This document shows positions 1-6,308 of a stretch of 12,632 nucleotides of DNA, piece by piece. The position numbers and the translations under genes are program-made. The notes under the pieces are model-generated. The model ran no database searches and was not told where the DNA came from. It worked only from the letters and a program-made list of their open reading frames with translations. The stretch spans positions 1 through 12,632 of the forward strand of contig JAIDIR010000173.1 in the NCBI GenBank assembly GCA_029052615.1, given 5' to 3'. Source of the DNA: Clostridia bacterium (lineage in GTDB: Bacteria; Bacillota; Clostridia; Christensenellales; Borkfalkiaceae). Within the stretch, counting starts at the first letter, position 1, and each line of letters opens with the position of its first letter.

Positions 1-143
1 TCAAAAGACTTATGGAAATAGGTTCATATAGGGGAATCCGTCACAGAAAGGGACTTCCCGTAAGAGGACAATCTTCCAAGAGAAACGCGAGGACGAGAAA
101 GGGTCCCCGCCGCACGGTAGCCAAGAAGAAGGGCGCAAAGTAA
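1..143 (+). CDS. rpsM: Ribosomal protein S13, C-terminal part (truncated by window edge)
   Basis: The 5' end lies outside the window; the readable frame starts at base 3 and stops with TAA at 141-143. The 46 visible residues include RGIRHRKGLPVRGQ, a hallmark of the S13 C-terminal region that contacts 16S rRNA in the small-subunit head. The segment ends in a very basic tail (many Lys/Arg, ending KKKGAK), as usual for S13. Its position directly before S11, S4 and alpha is the standard order of this operon in Bacillota. The gap to the S11 start is 23 nt, so co-transcription is expected. Confidence 0.95.
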   Translation, partial: KRLMEIGSYRGIRHRKGLPVRGQSSKRNARTRKGPRRTVAKKKGAK

Positions 144-166
144 GGTCAGGGAGGATTTAAGAATTT

Positions 167-568
167 ATGGCAGCAGCTACTAAAAAGACGACCACAACCA
201 GAAAGCGTAAAGAGCTTAAAAAGGTAGATAAAGGTCAGGTACACATTCAGTCATCTTTCAACAATACTTTGGTGACCGTAACCGATATGCAGGGCAACGC
301 TATCAGCCAGTCGAGCGCAGGCGCACTCGGCTTCAAGGGCTCCAGAAAGGGCACTCCTTTCGCAGCTCAGATGGCTTGCGAAACGGCTGCAAAGGCGGCA
401 AAAGAGCACGGACTCCGCTCGGTCGAAGTTTACGTTAAGGGTCCCGGCGCAGGCAGGGAGTCCGCAATCCGCGCACTTGCGAACTGCGAGCTTGAAATCA
501 CGCTTATCGCCGACGTTTCACCCATACCCCACAACGGATGCAGACCGCCTAAGCGTCGCAGAGTATAA
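167..568 (+). CDS. rpsK: 30S ribosomal protein S11
   Basis: S11 sits on the platform of the 30S subunit and helps shape the mRNA exit region. The 133-residue product has the usual family length. A basic N-terminal extension rich in Thr and Lys (residues 1-20) precedes the core, which carries VHIQSSFNNTLVTVTD, the SSAGALGFKGSRKGTPFAAQ segment, VKGPGAGRESAIRAL, and the C-terminal DVSPIPHNGCRPPKRRRV signature. The ATG is preceded by GGGAGGA at 149-155, a good ribosome site. It lies between S13 and S4 in the alpha operon, with no promoter or terminator in the gaps. Confidence 0.98.
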   Translation: MAAATKKTTTTRKRKELKKVDKGQVHIQSSFNNTLVTVTDMQGNAISQSSAGALGFKGSRKGTPFAAQMACETAAKAAKEHGLRSVEVYVKGPGAGRESAIRALANCELEITLIADVSPIPHNGCRPPKRRRV

Positions 569-586
569 AGGAGGACAAGATAGATT

Positions 587-1210
587 ATGGCAACTTACAG
601 AGAAGCAAAATGCCGCCTTTGCAGAAGAGAAGGCGCAAAGCTCTTTTTGAAGGGCGATAAATGTTATAACGGCAAGTGCCCGTTCGAAAAGCGTCCCGTA
701 GCTCCCGGCGTACACGGCGCAGGCAGAAAGAAGGTTTCCGAATACGGACAGCAGCTCCGCGAAAAGCAGAAGGTTAAGCGTATTTACGGCGTTCAGGAAG
801 GTCAGTTCAGGGCTTATTACGAGCGCGCGGACAGAATGAAGGGCATCACCGGTGAAAACATGCTCTCCCTTCTTGAAAGAAGACTTGACAACGTCGTTTA
901 CAGAATGGGTATCGGCGTATCCCGCGCACAGGCAAGACAGCTTGTAAACCACGGACACTTCACCGTGAACGGTAAAAAGGTAAACGTTCCCTCCTTCATC
1001 GTAAAGGCAGGCGACGTTGTAGCCGTTAAGGAGAGCAAGACCTCCAACAAATATTTCGAGGGTATCAAAGCCGCAAAGGCAGGCAACCTGCCCAAGTGGT
1101 TGGAATTCAGCCCCGAAAAGCTGGAAGGCAAGGTTATTGCGCTTCCCGCAAGAGACGATATAGACAGCCAGATTGCAGAGCATATGATTGTCGAGTTGTA
1201 CTCCAAGTAA
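587..1210 (+). CDS. rpsD: 30S ribosomal protein S4, zinc-binding form
   Basis: S4 is a primary 16S rRNA binding protein that starts 30S assembly, and in several bacteria it represses its own operon. The 207-residue length is typical. The N-terminal domain holds four cysteines at 9, 12, 26 and 31 (C-X2-C-X13-C-X4-C), so this is the zinc-binding (C+) version. The S4 RNA-binding domain follows, with LDNVVYRMGIGVSRAQARQ and LVNHGHFTVNGKKVNVPS, and the protein ends in the expected IVELYSK. AAAGGAGG at 567-574 overlaps the S11 stop codon and fixes the ATG. The long open frame on the opposite strand is a shadow. Confidence 0.98.
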   Translation: MATYREAKCRLCRREGAKLFLKGDKCYNGKCPFEKRPVAPGVHGAGRKKVSEYGQQLREKQKVKRIYGVQEGQFRAYYERADRMKGITGENMLSLLERRLDNVVYRMGIGVSRAQARQLVNHGHFTVNGKKVNVPSFIVKAGDVVAVKESKTSNKYFEGIKAAKAGNLPKWLEFSPEKLEGKVIALPARDDIDSQIAEHMIVELYSK

Positions 1211-1234
1211 TTCATAAATAATAGGAGGTAGTAT

Positions 1235-2188
1235 ATGATTGAGATAGATATACCCAAGATCGAAGTGGTGGAGAGTGAGAATCAGTCATACGCAAAGGTC
1301 GTTGTCGAACCCCTTGAAAAGGGCTTCGGACTTACAATAGGCAACTGCCTTAGAAGAATATTGCTGTCTGCTCTTCCCGGCGCTGCGGCTCAGGGCATAA
1401 GATTTTTAGACGGCTCGGTCAAGCACGAATTTTCGCCCATAGCAGGCGTCAAAGAGGACGTTACCGAGATAATTCTCAATTTAAAAACTCTTGCAATCAA
1501 GACGAAAATAACCGATAAAGATTATATTAAGGTCGTTCACCTCTACAAGGAAGGACCCTGCGAAGTCAAGGCAAGCGATATCGAGCAGGACGCCGAGCTT
1601 GAAATTATCAACGGCGACCAGCATATCTGCACGGTTGACGAGGGCGGCAAAATCGATATGGAAATTACCATCGGCCGCGGCAGGGGTTACAAGGGCGCCG
1701 ACCACACCAAGACCGAACTTATCGACTATATTCCCATCGACTCCATCTATACGCCCGTAAAGAAAGTAAATTACAGCGTAGAGAATACGAGAGTAGGTCA
1801 GAATACCGACTTCGACAAGCTTGTTCTGGAAGTATGGACGAACGGCGCGTTCTCCGCAAAGGAAATCGTGTCGCTTGCGGCAAAGATTATGCAGGACCAT
1901 ATCGGACTTTTCGTCGATTTGTCGGAAACGATTAAGGATATGGACATACTCGTCAAGAACGAGGACGACCGTCAGCAGAAAATTCTTGCAATGGCAATCG
2001 AGGATATGGATTTATCCGTGCGCTCCTACAACTGCTTAAAGCGCGCAAATATCCACACGGTTGAAGATCTGACCAAGAAGACGGAAGACGAAATGCTCAA
2101 GGTGCGCAACCTTGGCAGAAAGTCTTTGGACGAAGTAATTTTGAAATTACAGTCCTACGGACTTTCGTTAGCTAACAAGGAGGACTAA
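1235..2188 (+). CDS. rpoA: DNA-directed RNA polymerase subunit alpha
   Basis: The alpha dimer is the scaffold for polymerase assembly, and its C-terminal domain contacts UP elements and activators. At 317 residues it is close to the usual 314-330. The N-terminal domain (about 1-225) shows FGLTIGNCLRRILLSALPG, the dimer interface, and LAAKIMQDHIGLFVDL. The C-terminal domain (about 250-310) is intact, with LSVRSYNCLKRANIHTVEDL and KVRNLGRKSLDEVILKL, two helix-hairpin-helix segments that bind DNA. TAGGAGGTA about 10 nt upstream sets the ATG. It lies 24 nt after S4 and is followed at once by L17, the classical arrangement. Confidence 0.98.
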   Translation: MIEIDIPKIEVVESENQSYAKVVVEPLEKGFGLTIGNCLRRILLSALPGAAAQGIRFLDGSVKHEFSPIAGVKEDVTEIILNLKTLAIKTKITDKDYIKVVHLYKEGPCEVKASDIEQDAELEIINGDQHICTVDEGGKIDMEITIGRGRGYKGADHTKTELIDYIPIDSIYTPVKKVNYSVENTRVGQNTDFDKLVLEVWTNGAFSAKEIVSLAAKIMQDHIGLFVDLSETIKDMDILVKNEDDRQQKILAMAIEDMDLSVRSYNCLKRANIHTVEDLTKKTEDEMLKVRNLGRKSLDEVILKLQSYGLSLANKED

Positions 2189-2192
2189 TAAG

Positions 2193-2699
2193 ATGCCCGC
2201 GAAATTAGGAAGAACATCAGAACAGAGAAACGCATTGCTCAGGAACCAGGCGTCCGAGCTTTTGTGGTACGGCAAAATACAGACGACGGAGGCTAAGGCA
2301 AAGGCGCTTCAGCCTTACGTTGAAAAAATTATTACCAAGGCTATGAGCGTTTACGACCTCAACGAAGAGAAGCAGGTTAAAAAGACGGACGCTAAGGGCA
2401 AGGAAGTAACCGTTAAGGTTATTCAGGACAGCCCCAAGAAGCTTGCGGTACGCCGTGCTTTAATGGCAAAGCTTCGCGACCTGCAGGAAGTAAAGGGCTT
2501 TTCCGAAAAGAAGAGCGAGTACAAGGCGAGAACCAAGGATATTCAGCACCCCTTAATGGAAAAGCTGTTTAACGAAATCGCGCCCAAGTACGCTCAGCGC
2601 AAGGAAGAGCTTGGTCAGGGCGGCGGATATACGCGCATCTATCTTTTGGGTCAGCGCCGCGGCGACGCTGCCGAAGAAGCTATTATAGAGCTCGTATAA
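2193..2699 (+). CDS. rplQ: 50S ribosomal protein L17, enlarged form
   Basis: L17 binds 23S rRNA near the peptide exit tunnel. The family signatures are present: KLGRTSEQRNALLRNQ at the N-terminus, IQTTEAKAKALQPYVEKII, LFNEIAPKYAQR, and the C-terminal GGGYTRIYLLGQRRGDAAEEAIIELV. The protein has 168 residues, whereas L17 is usually about 112-130. The excess is mainly a Lys/Glu-rich insertion at about residues 51-85, plus roughly 15 residues around 100-118. The ATG lies 4 nt after the rpoA stop, and its ribosome site (AAGGAGG, 2177-2183) is inside the end of rpoA, suggesting translational coupling. The stop codon overlaps the start of a structured 3' element. Confidence 0.97.
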   Translation: MPAKLGRTSEQRNALLRNQASELLWYGKIQTTEAKAKALQPYVEKIITKAMSVYDLNEEKQVKKTDAKGKEVTVKVIQDSPKKLAVRRALMAKLRDLQEVKGFSEKKSEYKARTKDIQHPLMEKLFNEIAPKYAQRKEELGQGGGYTRIYLLGQRRGDAAEEAIIELV

Positions 2700-2744
2700 G
2701 CGGTGAGCCACCGCAGGCAAGTCAAGCCGGATATCAGCAAAACG
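2697..2744 (+). repeat. Structured 3' element, copy A (small hairpin plus conserved 14-mer)
   Basis: This starts at the rplQ stop codon. GCGGTG (2700-2705), loop AGC, and CACCGC (2709-2714) form a perfect 6-bp hairpin. AGGCAAGTC follows (2715-2723), with a possible short GGC/GCC stem (2716-2718 with 2726-2728), and then ATATCAGCAAAACG (2731-2744). The same blocks in the same order occur at 3441-3510 (copy B). The element sits directly before the operon terminator. Its function is unknown; it could be a dispersed repeat or a conserved RNA motif. Confidence 0.6.
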
Positions 2745-2751
2745 AATTATT

Positions 2752-2781
2752 AAAAAGGGAGGCAAAACGCTTCCCTTTTTT
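2752..2781 (+). terminator. Intrinsic terminator of the ribosomal protein/rpoA operon
   Basis: AAAAAGGGAGG (2752-2762) pairs with CTTCCCTTTTT (2770-2780) in an 11-bp stem with one G-U pair. The loop is CAAAACG, and the T run extends to 2781. It lies 52 nt after the rplQ stop. Confidence 0.85.
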
Positions 2782-2808
2782 CGTTTATGGAAAAAAATAA
2801 AAATACAA

Positions 2809-2836
2809 TTGACATATACGCAAAGTGTGATATAAT
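2809..2836 (+). promoter_or_regulatory. Sigma-A type promoter for the first small membrane protein
   Basis: TTGACA (2809-2814) and TATAAT (2831-2836) are both perfect consensus with a 16-nt spacer. TG at 2828-2829 gives an extended -10 (TGATATAAT). A start site near 2843 would leave a leader of about 27 nt containing AAAGGAGA. This looks like a strong promoter. Confidence 0.85.
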
Positions 2837-2869
2837 ATAGACAGTACAAAAAAACAAAGGAGACTGAAA

Positions 2870-3088
2870 ATGGCAAGCAAGAAAGACTATTTCGGACTTG
2901 GCAGACTGATAAGCATCATTCTGGCAATCATCCCTTTCACCGCTTGGATTCTGGGTATGATTACCCGTTTTTCCGAGGGTAAGATCGTTGCAGGTATCAT
3001 TCGTATCTTCGGCGGTTGGCTCATCTGGCTTATCGACCTCATTCTTATGATCGCCAGCGGCCACATTTTGCGCTTACTTAATATCTAA
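2870..3088 (+). CDS. Small two-helix membrane protein (paralogue 1)
   Basis: I do not recognise a named family. The 72-residue product has a short Lys-containing N-terminus (MASKKDYFGLG) and two hydrophobic segments, at about 12-33 (ending PFTAWILGMI) and 40-62 (GIIRIFGGWLIWLIDLILMI), separated by a polar RFSEGK turn. This predicts a two-pass or hairpin inner-membrane protein. It aligns along its length with the 78-residue protein at 3207: RLISIIL/RLIQILL, IPF..W, GW..W..LIDLI and a C-terminal G.IL. It has a perfect-consensus promoter, a good ribosome site (AAAGGAGA, 2856-2863) and its own terminator, so it forms a strongly expressed monocistronic unit. Confidence 0.85.
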   Translation: MASKKDYFGLGRLISIILAIIPFTAWILGMITRFSEGKIVAGIIRIFGGWLIWLIDLILMIASGHILRLLNI

Positions 3089-3102
3089 GTTAGAACAAAG
3101 TC

Positions 3103-3139
3103 AAAATTCAGTCCGACGCACGTCGGGCTGAATTTTTTT
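3103..3139 (+). terminator. Intrinsic terminator after the first small membrane protein
   Basis: AAAATTCAGTCCGAC (3103-3117) pairs with GTCGGGCTGAATTTT (3122-3136) with a single G-U pair and loop GCAC. The T run continues to 3139. This is a strong, nearly perfect 15-bp hairpin. Confidence 0.93.
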
Positions 3140-3206
3140 ATTTAAGTCATTATTTTTATATCCGCGGCATAAGAATATAAAGCACAAAAATTAAAGGAGC
3201 AAAAAA

Positions 3207-3443
3207 ATGACTTTTGATAAATGGTTTAATAAACAGGACAGACTTATACAGATACTTCTGCTGTTGATTCCCTTCGTGGGTTGGGTAGTGGAGTGCCTGG
3301 TAAGACTGAGCGTGGCGGTCAATAAAAAAGACGCCGTAAGCATCGTTGTGTTCGTGCTCTTCCTCGTAGTAGGGTGGAGCTGGATTCTCTGCTTAATCGA
3401 CCTCATCTATCTTGCGCTGAACGGCAGACTTATACTTGCTTAA
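3207..3443 (+). CDS. Small two-helix membrane protein (paralogue 2)
   Basis: I do not recognise a named family. The product has 78 residues. A polar N-terminus (MTFDKWFNKQDR) is followed by a hydrophobic segment at about 13-35 (IQILLLLIPFVGWVVECLV), a polar AVNKKDA turn, and a longer hydrophobic stretch at about 45-71 (VVFVLFLVVGWSWILCLIDLIYLAL). It shares the IPF..W, GW..W and LIDLI pattern with the protein at 2870, so the two look like a tandem duplication that has diverged. AAAGGAG at 3193-3199 sets the ATG. No convincing promoter is seen between the preceding terminator and this gene, although the AT-rich stretch 3140-3181 could hold one. The stop codon begins structured element copy B. 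Confidence 0.82.
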   Translation: MTFDKWFNKQDRLIQILLLLIPFVGWVVECLVRLSVAVNKKDAVSIVVFVLFLVVGWSWILCLIDLIYLALNGRLILA

Positions 3444-3510
3444 GCGGCGTGTCGCCGTAGCCAAGTCCTTTAATTGCTTGGTTTTAGACAAAGTTAATAT
3501 CAGCAAAACG
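3441..3510 (+). repeat. Structured 3' element, copy B
   Basis: This overlaps the stop codon of the preceding gene, as copy A does. GCGGCG (3444-3449), loop TGT, and CGCCGT (3453-3458) form a hairpin with two base-pair changes from copy A, both keeping the pairing (T-A to C-G, and G-C to G-U). AGCCAAGTC follows (3459-3467). CCAAG (3461-3465) can pair with CTTGG (3477-3481). The unit ends in the identical 14-mer ATATCAGCAAAACG (3497-3510) and runs into a terminator. The middle is longer than in copy A. Confidence 0.6.
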
Positions 3511-3512
3511 TA

Positions 3513-3544
3513 AGCCGCGCGGCAATTCTGCCGCGCGGCTTTTT
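3513..3544 (+). terminator. Intrinsic terminator after the second small membrane protein
   Basis: AGCCGCGCGGCA (3513-3524) pairs perfectly with TGCCGCGCGGCT (3529-3540), loop ATTC, followed by TTTT. It lies between convergent genes. On the minus strand the stem is followed only by TTACGTTTTGC, so it probably works mainly for the plus-strand transcript. Confidence 0.93.
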
Positions 3545-3578
3545 ATCGTTCACGTTAGTTTGATTATGTACGTACGCC

Positions 3579-4082
3579 TTAAAGTTCTTTAAAAATGAAC
3601 TTGCTGTTATCGTACAGTATATAGCCGTGCGCGCTGTTCTCCTTGGGGAGCGCAACCGAGCCGGGGTTGAGGTGAGTATATCCCTCTTTTTCCACACAGT
3701 TAAGGGGAACGTGGGTGTGCCCCGTTATATATACGTCGCCCTCGCCGAGAGGGGGAACGGGTCTGTGACCGTGCGAAAGGGTGATTTTCACGGCGCCGTC
3801 CCATATCTCCGCGTAGTCGGACGATATATTGAAGTCAAGCACCATCTGGTCGACCTCGCTGTCGCAGTTGCCGCGCACGGCGGTTATCTTGCCCGCAAGG
3901 GGGTTGAGCATTGCGCATACGTCCTTGGGCAAGTATTCGTCGGGCAAAGGATTTCTCGGTCCGTGATATAAAATATCGCCGAGCAGGACGAGCCTGTCCG
4001 CGCCCTCTCTGTCGAACGCTTCCACTAATCTTTTACACCACTTTGCAGAACCGTGTATGTCGGAAGCAATGAGCAACTTCAT
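3579..4082 (-). CDS. yfcE: YfcE/MJ0936-type metallophosphodiesterase
   Basis: This belongs to the calcineurin-like YfcE/MJ0936 group, which cleaves phosphodiester bonds with two metal ions in the cytoplasm; the physiological substrate is generally not known. The 167-residue protein keeps all metal-binding motifs: D8-x-H10, GD at 35-36, GNCD at 71-74, SHGH at 103-106 and GHTH at 121-124. The C-terminal NPGSVALPK is also typical. E. coli YfcE is slightly longer (184). Its ATG overlaps the stop of the Cof-type phosphatase gene (ATGA, 4 nt), and AAGGAG lies inside the end of that gene, so the two are translationally coupled. A role in the same process as that phosphatase is an inference from this coupling. 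Confidence 0.92.
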   Translation of the reverse strand: MKLLIASDIHGSAKWCKRLVEAFDREGADRLVLLGDILYHGPRNPLPDEYLPKDVCAMLNPLAGKITAVRGNCDSEVDQMVLDFNISSDYAEIWDGAVKITLSHGHRPVPPLGEGDVYITGHTHVPLNCVEKEGYTHLNPGSVALPKENSAHGYILYDNSKFIFKEL

Positions 4083-4867
4083 AAAATCAACTCCTTAATT
4101 TTTTTAATTACGCCGAACTCCGCGTTGGAGGGGATTTCCTCGCCGATAAGCTCTTTCAGCGGCGGATAGGCGTTTGCGGTTACGTAGGGTAAGCCGCTCG
4201 CTTTCAGCATTTCGTAATCGTTCATATGGTCGCCGAACGCCGCGCACTGCTCTTTTTGCACGCCCAGCCGTGCCATCAGCGCCTCCAGCGCCCTGCCCTT
4301 ATTGGCGTGCGCCACGCTTACGTCCAGCCAGTCGTAGCCCGAAATCATGGTGCGCAGCCCGTCGATGAGCGGCGGCAGAATTTTACCGCCGTGTTCGGCG
4401 GCGGGCAAATCGTCCCATACCGAAATTTTAAGCGCGCTCACGCCTCCCGCAATTTCGTCCAGACTGTCGACCTTCCTTTCGGAGGAGTAAGACCTTTTAA
4501 GTGTTTCGACAAAGCGCGGATAACCGTCCTCGTAATACGCGCAGTCGGCGCAGGACAAAACGGGGTAAAGCCCTTTTTGCAGGCGGATAATTTTCAACGC
4601 GCGGAGGACGTCCTCGGAAGGGGTGGGGTCGGAAAATATTATTTCGCCCTTATACCATACCAGACCGCCGTTTTCCGCAATTACCGCAATTTTATCCGCG
4701 ACGGGCGCAAACAGTTTTAAAAGGTTGGGCAGTTGTCTGCCGCTTGCGGGCGCAAAAACGCTGCCCTCCGCCGCAAATTTTTCAATGAGCGCAAAGGTTT
4801 CGTCGGGCATTTTTTTGTCGGGCGGAAGCAGCGTTCCGTCCAGATCGCACGCAATAAGTTTAATCAT
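4079..4867 (-). CDS. Cof-type HAD-superfamily hydrolase (sugar or flavin phosphate phosphatase type)
   Basis: Cof-type HAD phosphatases hydrolyse small phosphorylated metabolites through a phospho-aspartate intermediate. The 262-residue product shows motif I with D8 and D10 in DLDGT, motif II S42 in ASGR, motif III K190 in ANKGRALE, and motif IV GDHMND (212-217). The region between about 85 and 185 is the C2 cap. The exact substrate cannot be read from sequence. I use the ATG at 4867 because family members begin just before the DLDGT strand. An in-frame TTG at 4903, abutting the upstream stop codon, would add 12 residues but has no ribosome site. The ATG also lacks one, and a possible promoter ends 7 nt before it. 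The gene overlaps the following yfcE by 4 nt. Confidence 0.92.
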   Translation of the reverse strand: MIKLIACDLDGTLLPPDKKMPDETFALIEKFAAEGSVFAPASGRQLPNLLKLFAPVADKIAVIAENGGLVWYKGEIIFSDPTPSEDVLRALKIIRLQKGLYPVLSCADCAYYEDGYPRFVETLKRSYSSERKVDSLDEIAGGVSALKISVWDDLPAAEHGGKILPPLIDGLRTMISGYDWLDVSVAHANKGRALEALMARLGVQKEQCAAFGDHMNDYEMLKASGLPYVTANAYPPLKELIGEEIPSNAEFGVIKKIKELIL

Positions 4868-4874
4868 CGCTATA

Positions 4875-4903
4875 AATATATCACAAAAAAGCGCCGTCCG
4901 CAA
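4875..4903 (-). promoter_or_regulatory. Possible promoter placing the Cof-type gene as a leaderless transcript
   Basis: Reading the minus strand, TTGCGG (4903-4898), a 17-nt spacer and TATATT (4880-4875) with a preceding TG (extended -10, TGATATATT) are present. The -10 ends 7 nt before the ATG at 4867. The -35 matches only TTG, so support is modest. Confidence 0.4.
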
Positions 4904-6271
4904 CTAAACCAGGGGAGCAAAAAGACACAGGAGGGCGCCCAAAAGCCGCGCCGCGGCGCTTTGCCGTCTGTATTCCATTTCGGCGCACAGCGCAAGGCAG
5001 GCTTCGAAGTCGCGCGCCATATCGTCGGCAAGCTTGTCGCCGCCCGCTACGCCGCATTCGTAGTTGAGCCGCATGGAGCGGTAGTCGAAGTTATAGCTGC
5101 CCAGCACCGCGCGGTCGTCGCATATCACGCCCTTAAAGTGCATAAAGCCGGGGGTGTAGGTGTACACTTTTACGCCGCGCGCAACCAGCCTTTTCGCGTA
5201 GGTTCTGGTTATGGCGTAGGTCAGCTTTTTGTCGGGGATTTTGGGTATTATTATTCTGACGTCCGCACCGCGCCGCGCGGCAAATATAAGCGCGTCGCCC
5301 AGCTTGTCGCCCATACACAGGTAGGGGGTAAAGATATACACGCGCCGCTTTGCGCAGTTTATCGCGCCCGCAAGGTAATCCTCGCACAGGCTTCCGCCGT
5401 GCTCGGGCTCGTCGGTCAAGGGGTAAAGCACGTACTTATCCTCGCTCGGGGCGGGCGTCTGTATTTCCCTGCCGTCGAACGCCGAAAGAAAGACGTCGGT
5501 ATATACCCCGGCAATGCGCCCGTAAAACACCGCGCCGCCGTCCTTCCAGTAGCCGTGGGGCGAGGATAGATTTGCGTATTCGTCGGCAATATTCACGCCG
5601 CCCAAAAACACGGCGCTTTCGTCGATAGCCGCAATCTTTCTGTGGTCGCGGAAGTTGAGGCGCGAAACGGGTACGGGAATAAGCTTGTTGAACACCTTGA
5701 CTTGCGCACCCGCCTTTTTAAGTTCCTTGAAATCTTTCTTTGGAGCGCGCAGCGCACTGCCCAGACCGTCGTAAATAATTTTGACCTCCACGCCGCGGGC
5801 AAGCGCCTTTTTCAGCTCTCTGTGCACCGCCGCCCATATATGCCCCTTGGAAATGATGTAATATTCCAGATAGACTTTCCTTTTCGCGGTGGAGATAAGC
5901 GAAATTAGGCGGTCGAGATATTCGGCGCCGTCGGCAAAGTATTCGAAGCCCGAGCAGCCTGCGGACGGCAGAACGCGGTAACCGTCGCTCTTCTGGCAGC
6001 GGCTTAAATAGGAAATGAAATATAAAACCGCGCCGACGACGGGCAGGGCGACTATAAGGGTCAGCCAGCCGCACTTGAATTCGAAGGGGCTTTTGCCCAG
6101 AAGCAGACACAGCGCGGCAATGACCGACAGCGCGTAGGCAAGCCCTATCGCGGCGGCGGCGGGCAGAAGGGAGTGGATATAAACGCACAAAAAAATAATT
6201 GCGGCAGTGAGCGCCGCAATTACGGTAATGCATATAAAGAACCGTGAAAATACAAACCTGACAAAGCGCAT
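4904..6271 (-). CDS. cls: Cardiolipin synthase-type phospholipase D family membrane protein
   Basis: Cardiolipin synthases of this type join two phosphatidylglycerol molecules in the membrane, releasing glycerol. The 455-residue protein has three N-terminal hydrophobic segments (about 11-31, 37-58 and 68-88), then two phospholipase D catalytic motifs: H210-x-K212-x4-D217 in DHRKIAAIDESAVFLGG, and H378-x-K380-x4-D385 in MHFKGVICDDRAVLGSYN. Other expected pieces are LEYYII near 135 and IFTPYL near 313. It is slightly shorter than common ClsA (about 480-510). The ATG has no clear ribosome site. The gene starts 37 nt after the dehydrogenase stop, with no terminator between, so an operon is likely. 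A related transferase function cannot be excluded. Confidence 0.92.
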   Translation of the reverse strand: MRFVRFVFSRFFICITVIAALTAAIIFLCVYIHSLLPAAAAIGLAYALSVIAALCLLLGKSPFEFKCGWLTLIVALPVVGAVLYFISYLSRCQKSDGYRVLPSAGCSGFEYFADGAEYLDRLISLISTAKRKVYLEYYIISKGHIWAAVHRELKKALARGVEVKIIYDGLGSALRAPKKDFKELKKAGAQVKVFNKLIPVPVSRLNFRDHRKIAAIDESAVFLGGVNIADEYANLSSPHGYWKDGGAVFYGRIAGVYTDVFLSAFDGREIQTPAPSEDKYVLYPLTDEPEHGGSLCEDYLAGAINCAKRRVYIFTPYLCMGDKLGDALIFAARRGADVRIIIPKIPDKKLTYAITRTYAKRLVARGVKVYTYTPGFMHFKGVICDDRAVLGSYNFDYRSMRLNYECGVAGGDKLADDMARDFEACLALCAEMEYRRQSAAARLLGALLCLFAPLV

Positions 6272-6308
6272 AGGAAAAGTCTTTTCGTCTTACGCGCAGC
6301 CGTGTGGT

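Noticed and set aside
518..1183. Long open frame on the minus strand across rpsD
   Set aside because: It lies fully antisense to a certain ribosomal protein gene, has no ribosome site or family signature, and reads as low-information sequence.
3568..3575. GTACGTAC palindrome near the yfcE stop
   Set aside because: It is too short to be meaningful, with no T run or conserved context for a minus-strand terminator.
4226..5569. Long plus-strand open frames (up to 278 codons) across the cls and Cof-type genes
   Set aside because: These are antisense shadows in GC-richer coding DNA; the minus-strand genes have complete catalytic motifs, and these frames have none.
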